A DNA stretch of 64,000 nt from Atopomonas sediminilitoris (lineage in GTDB: Bacteria; Pseudomonadota; Gammaproteobacteria; Pseudomonadales; Pseudomonadaceae), in the NCBI RefSeq assembly GCF_022601735.1, contig NZ_JAKUMM010000006.1, positions 251,483 to 315,482 of the forward strand, written 5' to 3'. Made by a program: the position numbers and the translations under genes. Shown here piece after piece: positions 17,668 through 27,255 of this stretch. The notes below the pieces were generated by a model. That model saw nothing but the letters and a program-made list of their open reading frames with translations. It was not told the origin of the DNA and did not search any database. Every line of letters begins with the position of its first letter. The first letter of the stretch is position 1.

Positions 17668-17694
17668 GTATGACCTGTCATACGACTTAAGTCG
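17668..17694. promoter_or_regulatory. Overlapping palindromes, candidate LldR or second-regulator site
   Basis: GTATGAC-CT-GTCATAC (17668-17683) is a perfect 7+2+7 inverted repeat. CGACTTAAGTCG (17683-17694) is a perfect 12-bp palindrome that shares its first base. Both lie about 100 bases upstream of the lldR start codon and just before the lldP promoter. Confidence 0.45.
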
Positions 17695-17706
17695 AACCGA
17701 CACGAA

Positions 17707-17733
17707 TTGACACAATTCTTACACAGCCATAAG
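17707..17733 (+). promoter_or_regulatory. Candidate sigma-70 promoter of the lld operon
   Basis: A perfect TTGACA (17707-17712) is followed by CATAAG (17728-17733) at 15-base spacing, slightly short. The predicted start, near 17740, lies just before the AATTGGTA palindrome, which could block RNA polymerase. Confidence 0.45.
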
Positions 17734-17751
17734 CTGATCCGGCCCAAAGGT

Positions 17752-17768
17752 AATTGGTATTACCAATT
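17752..17768. promoter_or_regulatory. LldR operator candidate
   Basis: AATTGGTA-T-TACCAATT is a perfect 8+1+8 palindrome of the TGGT-n-ACCA type bound by FadR-subfamily regulators. It lies between lldR and the lld operon, directly downstream of the predicted promoter. Confidence 0.7.
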
Positions 17769-17840
17769 TACCAAAACAACAAATCTAATCAACGAAGGCG
17801 CGCTGCCGCATCAACTGACGCGCCGTAATGGGAGCCGTGT

Positions 17841-17926
17841 ATGAACTTAAGTGCCTTGTTGCTGGTCGCCCTCCTGTGCGCCTGCACCTCAGCCTTCAAG
17901 ACCCCAGCCCGGCCGGAGGACTCGCA

Positions 17927-17930
<4 letters not shown>
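17841..17930 (+). CDS. Short lipoprotein-like ORF coupled to lldP (29 codons)
   Basis: ATG 17841 has GGGAG seven bases upstream and opens a 29-residue frame: [20 protein letters not shown], then a short Pro/Glu/Asp tail. The first 15 residues form a hydrophobic signal with a lipobox-like LLCAC. The TGA stop (17928-17930) overlaps the lldP ATG (17927) as ATGA. The lldP Shine-Dalgarno sequence GGAGGA (17915-17920) lies inside this ORF. The arrangement suggests it is translated and coupled to lldP. I know of no named family. It could be a leader peptide or a real small lipoprotein. Confidence 0.55.
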
Positions 17931-19621
<1,691 letters not shown>

Positions 19622-19681
19622 TGCCCCAGACGGTGCGCCCTTAGCGGGGCGCGCCCAAGTGAATCGATTGGAAGCCGCGTG

Positions 19682-20824
19682 ATGATTATTTCTGCCTCAA
19701 CCGACTACCGCGCCGCCGCCCAGCGCAAGCTGCCGCCCTTCTTGTTTCATTACATCGACGGTGGCGCTTACGCCGAACACACGCTCAAGCGCAACGTCAG
19801 CGATCTGGCCGACATTGCCCTGCGCCAGCGCGTGCTCAACAACATGGCGCAGCTGAGCTTAGAAACCCAGTTATTCAACGAAACCCTGAGCATGCCGGTG
19901 GCCCTGTCGCCGGTCGGCCTGACCGGCATGTACGCGCGCCGTGGCGAAGTACAAGCCGCACGCGCCGCAGCCAGCAAAGGCGTGCCGTTTACCTTATCCA
20001 CCGTGTCGGTATGCCCGATTGAAGAAGTCGCCCCAGCGATCAGCCGCCCGATGTGGTTTCAGCTGTACGTGCTCAAAGACCGTGGCTTTATGCGCAATGT
20101 GCTGGAGCGCGCCAAAGCCGCCGGCGTGACCACCCTGGTGTTCACCGTCGACATGCCGACCCCCGGCGCCCGCTACCGTGACGCGCACTCAGGCATGAGC
20201 GGCCCGTACGCGCCGCTGCGCCGTATGCTGCAAGCCATGACCCATCCGCAGTGGGCACTGGATGTCGGCGTACTGGGCAAGCCGCACGACTTGGGCAATA
20301 TCTCCACCTACCGCGGCTATCCCACGGGGCTGGGGGATTACATCGGCTGGCTGACCGACAACTTCGACCCCTCCATCTCATGGCAAGACCTGCAGTGGAT
20401 CCGTGACTTCTGGGACGGCCCCATGGTGATCAAGGGCATTCTCGACCCCGACGATGCGCGCGATGCGGTGACCTTTGGCGCCGACGGCATCGTGGTCTCG
20501 AACCACGGCGGTCGTCAGCTCGACGGCGTGCTGTCCAGCGCCCGCGCCCTGCCGCCGATTGCCGAGGCAGTCAAAGGCGAGCTGAAAATCCTGGTCGACT
20601 CAGGCATCCGCACCGGCTTAGACGTAGTGCGCATGCTCGCCCTCGGCGCCGATTGCTGCATGCTTGGCCGCGCCTTTGTCTATGCCCTCGCCGCAGACGG
20701 CGAAGCCGGCGTATGCAATCTGCTGGACCTGATCGAGAAAGAGCTGCGCGTGGCCATGGTGCTCACCGGCGCCAAATCGATCAGCGAGATCAATGCCGAC
20801 TTGCTGGTGCGCAGCGGCGTTTAA
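19682..20824 (+). CDS. lldD: L-lactate dehydrogenase, FMN-dependent, quinone-linked
   Basis: Membrane-associated flavoenzyme of 380 residues that oxidises L-lactate to pyruvate and passes electrons to the quinone pool. It is very close to E. coli LldD throughout: N-terminal [23 protein letters not shown]-site segments [14 protein letters not shown] and [13 protein letters not shown], catalytic His in [10 protein letters not shown], and the phosphate loop [10 protein letters not shown] and LGRAF. A GTG at 19679 is in frame directly before the ATG at 19682; the ATG matches the E. coli N-terminus. It is 60 bases after lldP and 58 before dld. Confidence 0.97.
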   Translation: MIISASTDYRAAAQRKLPPFLFHYIDGGAYAEHTLKRNVSDLADIALRQRVLNNMAQLSLETQLFNETLSMPVALSPVGLTGMYARRGEVQAARAAASKGVPFTLSTVSVCPIEEVAPAISRPMWFQLYVLKDRGFMRNVLERAKAAGVTTLVFTVDMPTPGARYRDAHSGMSGPYAPLRRMLQAMTHPQWALDVGVLGKPHDLGNISTYRGYPTGLGDYIGWLTDNFDPSISWQDLQWIRDFWDGPMVIKGILDPDDARDAVTFGADGIVVSNHGGRQLDGVLSSARALPPIAEAVKGELKILVDSGIRTGLDVVRMLALGADCCMLGRAFVYALAADGEAGVCNLLDLIEKELRVAMVLTGAKSISEINADLLVRSGV

Positions 20825-20882
20825 TGTTCCCCTCGCGCGCGAGGACTTGAGAGCGGGCTAAAGCCCCACAGCGTGAATTCTG

Positions 20883-23696
20883 ATGAGCCTACCCAGTGTT
20901 TTTCTCGATGCCGTCCAACAACTGATCCCGCCCGCGCGGCGTTTTGCTGATCCGCTGTCGACGCTGGCCTTCGGTACCGACGCCAGCTTCTACCGGCTCA
21001 TCCCGCAGCTGGTGTTGCGCGTTGAAAGCGAATGGGAAGTGCAGGAAATCCTGCGCCATGCACACGCGCAGCAAGTGCCCGTCACCTTTCGCGCCGCCGG
21101 CACCAGCTTGTCTGGGCAGGCGATTACCGATTCGGTCTTGATCGTACTGGGCGAACACTGGCAAGGCCGCGAAATCCGCGCCGACGGCGCGCAAATTCGC
21201 TTGCAACCGGGCGTGATCGGCGCGCAAGCCAACGCCGCCTTGGCGCCATTTGGACGCAAAATCGGCCCTGATCCCGCCTCAATCAATGCCTGCAAAATCG
21301 GCGGCATTGCCGCCAACAATGCCAGCGGCATGTGCTGCGGCACCGCGCAAAACAGCTACCACACCTTAGCCGGCATGCGCTTGCTGCTGGCCGATGGCAG
21401 CGTGCTCGATAGCGAAGATGCGCAAAGCGTCAGCCGCTTTCGCCAACAGCACGCCGAGCTATTGGCGCAGCTGGATGCCTTGGCCAAGCAAACCCGCGCC
21501 GACAGCGCACTGGCCGAGAAGATCCGCCACAAATATCGCCTCAAAAACACCACCGGCTTGTCGCTCAACGCGCTGATCGACTTCCACGACCCGCTGGATA
21601 TTTTGCAGCACCTGATGATTGGCTCCGAAGGCACGCTCGGCTTTATCAGCGCCATCACCTACAACACCGTGGCCGAGCATGCGCACAAGGCCTCGACCTT
21701 GGTGGTGTTTGCCGACGCCAACCTCTGCTGTCAGGCCGTCACTGCACTGAAAAGCACGCCGGTGGCCGCCGTCGAGCTGATCGACCGTCGCGGCCTGCGC
21801 TCGGTCGAGCACAAAGCGGGACTACCGGCCTTTGTTAAAACCCTGCCTGAAGCCGCCTGCACCTTGCTGATCGAAAGCCGCGCCGCCAGCGCCGAGCAGC
21901 TCGACACGCAACTGCAACAAGTCGAGGTCGTGCTGGGCGAATTTGCCCAACTAGAACGCGTGCCGTTCACCCGCGACCCCGATGAATTCGGCAAGCTGTG
22001 GGCGATTCGCAAAGGCCTGTTCCCAGCCGTGGGTGCCGTGCGTGAAACCGGCACCACGGTGATCATCGAAGACGTCACCTTCCCCATCGAACAACTGGCC
22101 GCTGGCGTGCTGCGTTTGCAGGCGCTGTTTGATCAGCACGGTTACGACGAGGCGCTGATCTTCGGCCATGCGCTGGAAGGCAACCTGCACTTTGTCTTCA
22201 CCCAAGCCTTCGACACCCCCGCGCAAGTCGCCCGCTACCGTGCCTTTATGGACGACGTGGCGCAGCTGGTGGCGGTGGAATTTGGCGGCGCACTCAAGGC
22301 CGAGCACGGCACCGGCCGCAACATGGCTCCGTTTGTCGAGCTGGAATGGGGCAGCGATGCCTATCAGCTGATGTGGCAGCTCAAGCGCCTGCTCGACCCG
22401 CACAACATTCTTAACCCGGGGGTGATTCTTTCCGACAACCCCGACCTACACGTGCAAAACCTCAAGCCCATGCCGGCTGCCGATCCCATCGTGGATAAGT
22501 GCATCGAATGCGGCTTCTGCGAGCCGGTATGCCCCTCCAACGGCCTAAGCCTGACGCCGCGCCAGCGCATCGTGTTGTGGCGCGACATTCAAGCCAAACG
22601 CCGCGCCGGTGAAAACACCCAAGCTCTTGAACAGGCCTATCAATACCAAGGCATCGACAGCTGCGCCGCTACCGGCCTGTGCGCGCAACGTTGCCCGGTT
22701 GGCATCAACACCGGCGACCTGATTCGCCAGCTGCGCGGCGCAAACGCCGGCGCGCCTAAGGCGGCGCATTGGCTGGGCGAGCATTTTGCCGGCGCACTCC
22801 ACAGCAGCCGCTGGGTGCTGCACGCCGCTGACGGTGCACGACGCTTACTGGGCGCACCGCGCCTGGCCAAGCTCTCCCAGAGCGCCAGCCAACTCAGCGG
22901 TGAGCGTCTACCGCGCTGGCACGCCGCCATGCCGCAACCGGCCCACTTCACCCTCCCCAGCCAAGCGACAAGCGACAAACCGCGCGTGGTGTACCTGCCG
23001 GCGTGCGTCTCACGCGCCATGGGCCCTGCCGCCGGCGATCGCGAACAGGTCAGTCTGCTGGATAAAACCAGCGCTCTGCTGCGCAAAGGCGGTTACGACG
23101 TGGTCATCCCCGAGGGACTGGACAACTTGTGCTGCGGGCAACCGTTCACCTCTAAAGGCTATGCCGAAGAAGGCTTACGCAAACTGAATGAACTGCGCGA
23201 TGCGCTGCTTAAAGCCAGTCGCGGCGGGCTTGACCCCATCTATTGCGACACCAGCCCGTGCACTTTGCGCCTGCTTAAAGAGTCGCCCGACAGCCGCTTG
23301 GACATCTACGAGCCGGTGCGCTTTATCCGCCAGCACCTTGCGCCACGCCTGCGCTTTACCCCACAAGCGGCGCCCGTGGCCGTGCACGTCACCTGCAGCA
23401 CGCAACACCTAGGCGAAGCCGAGCACCTGATTGAGCTGGCCAAGCTGTGCAGTCAAAACGTGGTCATCCCCGAAGGGATTCATTGCTGTGGCTTTGCTGG
23501 CGACAAAGGCTTCACCACCCCAGAGCTGAACCAGCACGCGCTCAAACGCTTAAAGAACGCCGTACAAGAATGCAGTGAAGGCATATCCACCAGTCGCACA
23601 TGCGAAATTGGTCTAAGCCTGCACGGCGGCATCGATTATCACGGTCTAGTCTATTTAGTAGACCGTGTGACCCAACCGCTCATTGTGAATAGCTAA
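20883..23696 (+). CDS. dld: FAD/Fe-S D-lactate dehydrogenase (GlcD-GlpC-like fusion)
   Basis: Quinone-dependent D-lactate dehydrogenase of 937 residues combining a flavoprotein and an iron-sulfur module. Residues 40-220 form the FAD_binding_4 domain (VPVTFRAAGTSLSGQAI; KIGGIAANNASGMCCG), followed by the FAD-oxidase C domain to about 520 (HALEGNLHFVF; EHGTGRNMAPFVE). Two 4Fe-4S motifs follow, CIECGFCEPVCPSNG (about 540) and CAATGLCAQRCPVG (about 593), then two CCG domains (LDNLCCGQPF about 750; GIHCCGFAGDKGF about 866). This is the NAD-independent D-LDH that replaces LldE/F/G in pseudomonad lld operons. It is the last gene of the operon. Confidence 0.93.
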   Translation: MSLPSVFLDAVQQLIPPARRFADPLSTLAFGTDASFYRLIPQLVLRVESEWEVQEILRHAHAQQVPVTFRAAGTSLSGQAITDSVLIVLGEHWQGREIRADGAQIRLQPGVIGAQANAALAPFGRKIGPDPASINACKIGGIAANNASGMCCGTAQNSYHTLAGMRLLLADGSVLDSEDAQSVSRFRQQHAELLAQLDALAKQTRADSALAEKIRHKYRLKNTTGLSLNALIDFHDPLDILQHLMIGSEGTLGFISAITYNTVAEHAHKASTLVVFADANLCCQAVTALKSTPVAAVELIDRRGLRSVEHKAGLPAFVKTLPEAACTLLIESRAASAEQLDTQLQQVEVVLGEFAQLERVPFTRDPDEFGKLWAIRKGLFPAVGAVRETGTTVIIEDVTFPIEQLAAGVLRLQALFDQHGYDEALIFGHALEGNLHFVFTQAFDTPAQVARYRAFMDDVAQLVAVEFGGALKAEHGTGRNMAPFVELEWGSDAYQLMWQLKRLLDPHNILNPGVILSDNPDLHVQNLKPMPAADPIVDKCIECGFCEPVCPSNGLSLTPRQRIVLWRDIQAKRRAGENTQALEQAYQYQGIDSCAATGLCAQRCPVGINTGDLIRQLRGANAGAPKAAHWLGEHFAGALHSSRWVLHAADGARRLLGAPRLAKLSQSASQLSGERLPRWHAAMPQPAHFTLPSQATSDKPRVVYLPACVSRAMGPAAGDREQVSLLDKTSALLRKGGYDVVIPEGLDNLCCGQPFTSKGYAEEGLRKLNELRDALLKASRGGLDPIYCDTSPCTLRLLKESPDSRLDIYEPVRFIRQHLAPRLRFTPQAAPVAVHVTCSTQHLGEAEHLIELAKLCSQNVVIPEGIHCCGFAGDKGFTTPELNQHALKRLKNAVQECSEGISTSRTCEIGLSLHGGIDYHGLVYLVDRVTQPLIVNS

Positions 23697-23808
23697 AAGC
23701 GCAGCTAGCGCTCAACAGGGTCACACGGCCGCCGACTCTCTGGCTTGGCAGCCAAAATAGCCAGCCCGTAGTGCTGATGAATTGTTGAAGGTGTGTTCGA
23801 CATGATCT

Positions 23809-23836
23809 GCCCCGCGTTTAGCGGGGCTTTTTTTTT
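23809..23836 (+). terminator. Rho-independent terminator after dld
   Basis: Stem GCCCCGC/GCGGGGC with loop GTTTA and nine T residues. It lies 112 bases after the dld stop. The stretch 23697-23808 holds no ORF of note. A separate small RNA ending here is possible but no promoter is clear. Confidence 0.85.
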
Positions 23837-23911
23837 GCATGGCACTTTTGCGCGGTACTTTTGCGCAGCTCTTTTGCACGGTCTTCGCTCACGGCTTTTT
23901 TACCGGCAAAG

Positions 23912-23942
23912 AAAAAGGCCAGTCCGTGTGGACTGGCCTTTT
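23912..23942. terminator. Terminator of the tRNA operon
   Basis: The 9-bp stem GGCCAGTCC/GGACTGGCC with loop GTGT is flanked by an A-run on the left and TTTT on the right. It follows the tRNA-Lys gene in the minus direction and could also act on the plus strand. Confidence 0.85.
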
Positions 23943-23947
23943 CTATA

Positions 23948-24023
23948 TGGTGGGTCGTGTAGGATTCGAACCTACGACCAATTGGTTAAAAGCCAACTGC
24001 TCTACCAACTGAGCTAACGACCC
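23948..24023 (-). tRNA. tRNA-Lys (TTT)
   Basis: 76-nt cloverleaf on the minus strand. The acceptor stem GGGTCGT pairs with ACGACCC, followed by A and an encoded CCA. The D-arm is TTAGCTCAGTTGGTAGAGC, anticodon loop CTTTTAA with anticodon TTT, and the T-arm includes GGTTCGAATCC. It is the third gene of the Asn-Pro-Lys operon, ending six bases before the terminator. Confidence 0.97.
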
Positions 24024-24028
24024 AAAAG

Positions 24029-24105
24029 TGGTCGGGGTAGGGGGATTCGAACTCCCGACATCCTGCTCCCAAAGCAGGCGCGCTACCAGACTGCGCTATA
24101 CCCCG
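24029..24105 (-). tRNA. tRNA-Pro (TGG)
   Basis: 77-nt cloverleaf on the minus strand. The acceptor stem CGGGGTA pairs with TACCCCG, then A and an encoded CCA. The anticodon stem CTGCT/AGCAG encloses TTTGGGA with anticodon TGG. The T-arm is GAGTTCGAATC. It is the middle gene, separated by 5 bases from tRNA-Lys and 7 from tRNA-Asn. Confidence 0.97.
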
Positions 24106-24112
24106 ACTGAGT

Positions 24113-24188
24113 TGGCTCCGCGACCTGGACTCGAACCAGGGACCCAATGATTAACAGTCATTTGCTCTACCGACTGAGCTATCGCGGA
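24113..24188 (-). tRNA. tRNA-Asn (GTT)
   Basis: 76-nt cloverleaf on the minus strand. The acceptor stem TCCGCGA pairs with TCGCGGA, then G and an encoded CCA. The D-arm is TAGCTCAGTCGGTAGAGC, the anticodon loop is CTGTTAA with GTT, and the T-arm carries GGTTCGAGTCC. It is the first gene of the tRNA operon. Confidence 0.97.
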
Positions 24189-24246
24189 ACATTGTCACTC
24201 AAACCTCAACATTTGCAGCGTTACATCTGCGCTGTTGAGGCGCGCC

Positions 24247-24274
24247 ATTTTACGGAGCGACAGCCGCATGTCAA
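24247..24274 (-). promoter_or_regulatory. tRNA operon promoter
   Basis: On the minus strand a perfect TTGACA (24274-24269) and TAAAAT (24252-24247) are 16 bases apart. A G/C-rich discriminator (GGCGCGCC) follows, as in stringently controlled stable-RNA promoters. The tRNA-Asn 5' end is about 50 bases beyond the expected start. On the opposite strand a perfect TATAAT (24280-24285) faces the DUF1631 gene, but its -35 is poor. Confidence 0.8.
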
Positions 24275-24382
24275 CCCCCTATAATCGAAGAAAAAGCAAT
24301 TGGCTGTTTTTCAGCTATCTTGCTATATCAAAGACTTACAAGTTGCCGGATGCATGACGGTCGATTGGCCGAGGGAACACGC

Positions 24383-26833
24383 ATGACCACCCGCAGTACA
24401 CCCAACGACCAAGACAAGCCTACCCAAGGCGCCGCGATCAGCAACGAGTCTTTTCGCCAGTTACTGGCCGGCTCGCGCCAACTGCTTGTCAGCACACTGT
24501 CCGAACGCATCAGCGAGCTATTCGGCCAGGTCGATCAGACCTTGTTTGAAGCGGCTGACCAAGCCGAAAGCAACCAAGTACAAACCTTATTCTTTGACAG
24601 CATGCGCGAAATCCGCAGCCGTCGTGGCGAGATCGAGCGTCATTACCTGCGCTTAATCGCGCAAAAATTCAGCGATTTTCTCGAAGGCAAAATACCGCCG
24701 CCGCGCGAAATGGAAAACCTAGAGGCGGATAGCCTGTCGCTGGTACAAAACGAAGAATATGAAGAAAGCCTGATCATCACCAACATGGTGCGCCAAGTGA
24801 ATGGCCGCTGCGTGCAACAACTGTTCACCTTAGAACAGCGTTTAGCGGTGATTAATAACGGCCGCAAGCCCAGCGAAGAAGCCAATCCCTACGGCGCACG
24901 CAACATCGCGCAAGCCTTTCGTGAAGCCCTCAGCGAGCACACCTTCAACCCACGCATCAAACAAATGCTCTACGTGTTGTTTGAGCAAACCGTGATGAGC
25001 TGCCTGGACGAGCTGTACAGCACGCTGAACAAACGCCTGATCGAAGCGGGCATTCTGCCCAACCTGAAATACAGCGCGCGCCGCACACCCAACGCTGCCG
25101 CGCCCTCGCCACAAGCGCCTGCGCCCCATAACGCGGAGCAACCTGCCCCTGCCGATGCGCTGAACTCAGCCCCCAACGGTCAAGCTCAAACCGTGGCCCC
25201 AGCCGCCAACGGCACCACGGGCATGCCGGCCGGCCCTGCTGGGCTCAACGGCACCGCTGCGCAAGGCCAAGCACCCGCCGGCACCCCTGGCATGGCGCCG
25301 GGAGCCACCGCTGAAAGCGCCACCCTGCAAGCCGCCGCGCAAGCCGCCGCCCAAAGCTTGCAGCTGCTGAGCAACCTAACCAGCCTGATTCAAACCCAAC
25401 GTCAGCAGGCACCGCAGGCACCTATCTACGGGCAAACCCGCAGCATCAGCGCCTACAGCCCCAGTGACGCGCAAGAAAGCTTTAGTTTGGGCGAGCTGTT
25501 TGGCGCCCTCGATCGCATGCAGCAAGAAAACGCGCGCGAGTTACCGCAAAATATCCTGACGCCACAGAAAGTCGCGCCCTTAAAAGAAAGCCTGCATCAA
25601 GACCTGCAAAAGCACAGTGCCAAACCCGGCAAGGTCAAAGTATCGGATGATGAGGCTGACGTGATCGACTTGGTCGGCATGCTGTTCGACTTCATTCTCG
25701 ACGACAACAACCTGCCCGACACGTTTAAAACGCTGCTATCGCACCTGCACACGCCGTACCTAAAAATCGCCCTGCACGACAAAGCTTTGTTCAGCGACCC
25801 GCAGCACCCCGCGCGCAGCTTGCTTAACAACCTCGCGCAAGCCGGTGTGCTGTACGGTGACAGCGACGATAACCAACCCCTGCAATCCAAAATTCAGTGG
25901 ATGGTGGAAAAAGTCATTCACGAGTTTAATGGCGATCTTGATCTGCTAGCCAAACTCAGCGGCGAGCTGGACGACTTCCTCACCAGCCAGTCACGCCAAG
26001 CTGAACTGGTAGAGCGCCGCGCCGTCGAGGCGGCACGCGGCCGCGAGAAGCTACTGCAAGCCCGTCAGGATGCGGAAGCACAGATTCTGCAGCTCTTAGA
26101 CAGCAAAGAACCGCCGTTGCTGATCCGTAATTTCCTTGAGCTGACCTGGGTCGACGTACTGGTGTTTATTCAACTGCGCCAAGGCGTTGCCAGTACCGAT
26201 TGGAAAAATGCCCTGCAAGTAGCCAGCGAGCTGGTTCGCGGCGGCACTCCGCTAGAAGCCGTCGAACTAGCCAGTTTTAAATCCAAGCAAGCCCAACTGC
26301 TGGAGCAGGTTCGCCAAGGCTTGGAGCAAGTCGGCGGCTACCAGGAAGACGGCATTCGCCGCCTGCTCACCGACTTGTCGACCTGTTTCCATGCCATACA
26401 AGCCAAGGCGCCGCAAATCGCCGACAAGATCAAACACGAGCTGCCACCCTCTCACCTCGGCAGCCTACTGGGTGACGACTTACCTGTCCCGCCCAGCCAG
26501 CACAAAGGCAAGCCACTGAGCCCCGAAGCACAAGCGCACCTGCGTGAGCTTGAAAACATTGAGTTCGGCACCTGGTTTGAAATCGTACACAACAACCGCC
26601 GGCAACCGTTGAAGCTTTCGTGGTTCAGCCCCACCACGCGCAAGTACATGTTTGTCGACCAAGCCGGCCATCGCTCCTTGGTGATGAGCATTGAGGACTT
26701 AGCCCAAGCGCTGAGCACTGACCAAGCCAGCATTATTGAGCCTGAGCGCAAGCCACTGGTCGATCGCGCCCTAGGCACTATCTACAAAGTACTGAAGCGC
26801 TTGACCGGCCGCCAGACCGCGCCTGCCGTCTAA
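24383..26833 (+). CDS. DUF1631 family protein
   Basis: Large cytosolic protein of 816 residues in the DUF1631 family, which has no settled function that I know of. The N-terminal 230 residues are helical and charged; residues about 235-340 are an Ala/Pro/Gly-rich linker of low complexity; residues 360-700 are again helical (LVERRAVEAARGREKLLQ coiled coil); and the last 110 residues (WFEIVHNNRRQPLKLSWFSPTTRKYMFVDQAG) form a beta-rich domain resembling a degenerate PilZ barrel. ATG 24383 has GAGGGA eight bases upstream. It is followed 32 bases later by a PilZ gene, which suggests a link to c-di-GMP signalling (inference). Confidence 0.85.
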   Translation: MTTRSTPNDQDKPTQGAAISNESFRQLLAGSRQLLVSTLSERISELFGQVDQTLFEAADQAESNQVQTLFFDSMREIRSRRGEIERHYLRLIAQKFSDFLEGKIPPPREMENLEADSLSLVQNEEYEESLIITNMVRQVNGRCVQQLFTLEQRLAVINNGRKPSEEANPYGARNIAQAFREALSEHTFNPRIKQMLYVLFEQTVMSCLDELYSTLNKRLIEAGILPNLKYSARRTPNAAAPSPQAPAPHNAEQPAPADALNSAPNGQAQTVAPAANGTTGMPAGPAGLNGTAAQGQAPAGTPGMAPGATAESATLQAAAQAAAQSLQLLSNLTSLIQTQRQQAPQAPIYGQTRSISAYSPSDAQESFSLGELFGALDRMQQENARELPQNILTPQKVAPLKESLHQDLQKHSAKPGKVKVSDDEADVIDLVGMLFDFILDDNNLPDTFKTLLSHLHTPYLKIALHDKALFSDPQHPARSLLNNLAQAGVLYGDSDDNQPLQSKIQWMVEKVIHEFNGDLDLLAKLSGELDDFLTSQSRQAELVERRAVEAARGREKLLQARQDAEAQILQLLDSKEPPLLIRNFLELTWVDVLVFIQLRQGVASTDWKNALQVASELVRGGTPLEAVELASFKSKQAQLLEQVRQGLEQVGGYQEDGIRRLLTDLSTCFHAIQAKAPQIADKIKHELPPSHLGSLLGDDLPVPPSQHKGKPLSPEAQAHLRELENIEFGTWFEIVHNNRRQPLKLSWFSPTTRKYMFVDQAGHRSLVMSIEDLAQALSTDQASIIEPERKPLVDRALGTIYKVLKRLTGRQTAPAV

Positions 26834-26865
26834 GCCTCACCACCCATAACTATAAGAGACTCCCA

Positions 26866-27192
26866 ATGGACGAACGCCGTTACCAACCCCGAGTCGCCCC
26901 GCAGCAGCCCTTGGAGCTACTCGACAGCATCACCGGCAAACGCATGGGCCGCGTGGTCGACATCTCCGAGGAAGGCTTGCTGATCTTCAGCGAAACCATG
27001 ATCGAGGCCGAGTCTATCTGGCAGTGCGTCTTGGTATGCAGCGAGGACACCGAAGTACCTCTAGGGGTTGAGTGCCTGTGGAGCCGCGCCGGCGGCGACG
27101 GCCAGCATTGCTGGGCTGGGTTTCACATCATCGACATCACCGATGAACACAGCGCGCAAGTACAAGCGTGGGTGCTTGCCGGGCTGGTCTAA
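26866..27192 (+). CDS. PilZ domain protein
   Basis: Single-domain PilZ protein of 108 residues. The c-di-GMP-binding signatures are visible: the N-terminal RRYQPRV (RxxxR-like arginines at residues 4-9) and DISEEGLLIF (D/NxSxxG, about 37-46). It therefore probably binds c-di-GMP in the cytosol and passes the signal to a partner. The partner may be the DUF1631 protein, whose gene is 32 bases upstream on the same strand and likely co-transcribed (TATAAGAGACTCCC gives a Shine-Dalgarno-like GAGA). A bidirectional terminator follows. Confidence 0.85.
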   Translation: MDERRYQPRVAPQQPLELLDSITGKRMGRVVDISEEGLLIFSETMIEAESIWQCVLVCSEDTEVPLGVECLWSRAGGDGQHCWAGFHIIDITDEHSAQVQAWVLAGLV

Positions 27193-27204
27193 TCGCCCCA
27201 TAGC

Positions 27205-27243
27205 AAACGACACAGGGCAGCCGAAGCTGCCCTGTGTCGTTTT
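27205..27243. terminator. Bidirectional terminator between the PilZ gene and clpB
   Basis: A 14-bp perfect stem (27208-27221 with 27226-27239) around a CGAA tetraloop, extended by AAA on the left and TTTT on the right. It serves the two convergent genes. Confidence 0.92.
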
Positions 27244-27255
27244 CGGTAACTGCGA

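Noticed and set aside
17828..17926. Longer N-terminus for lldP starting at 17828
   Set aside because: The ATG at 17927 has GGAGGA at good spacing and gives the family N-terminus. The extra residues overlap another ORF in a different frame.
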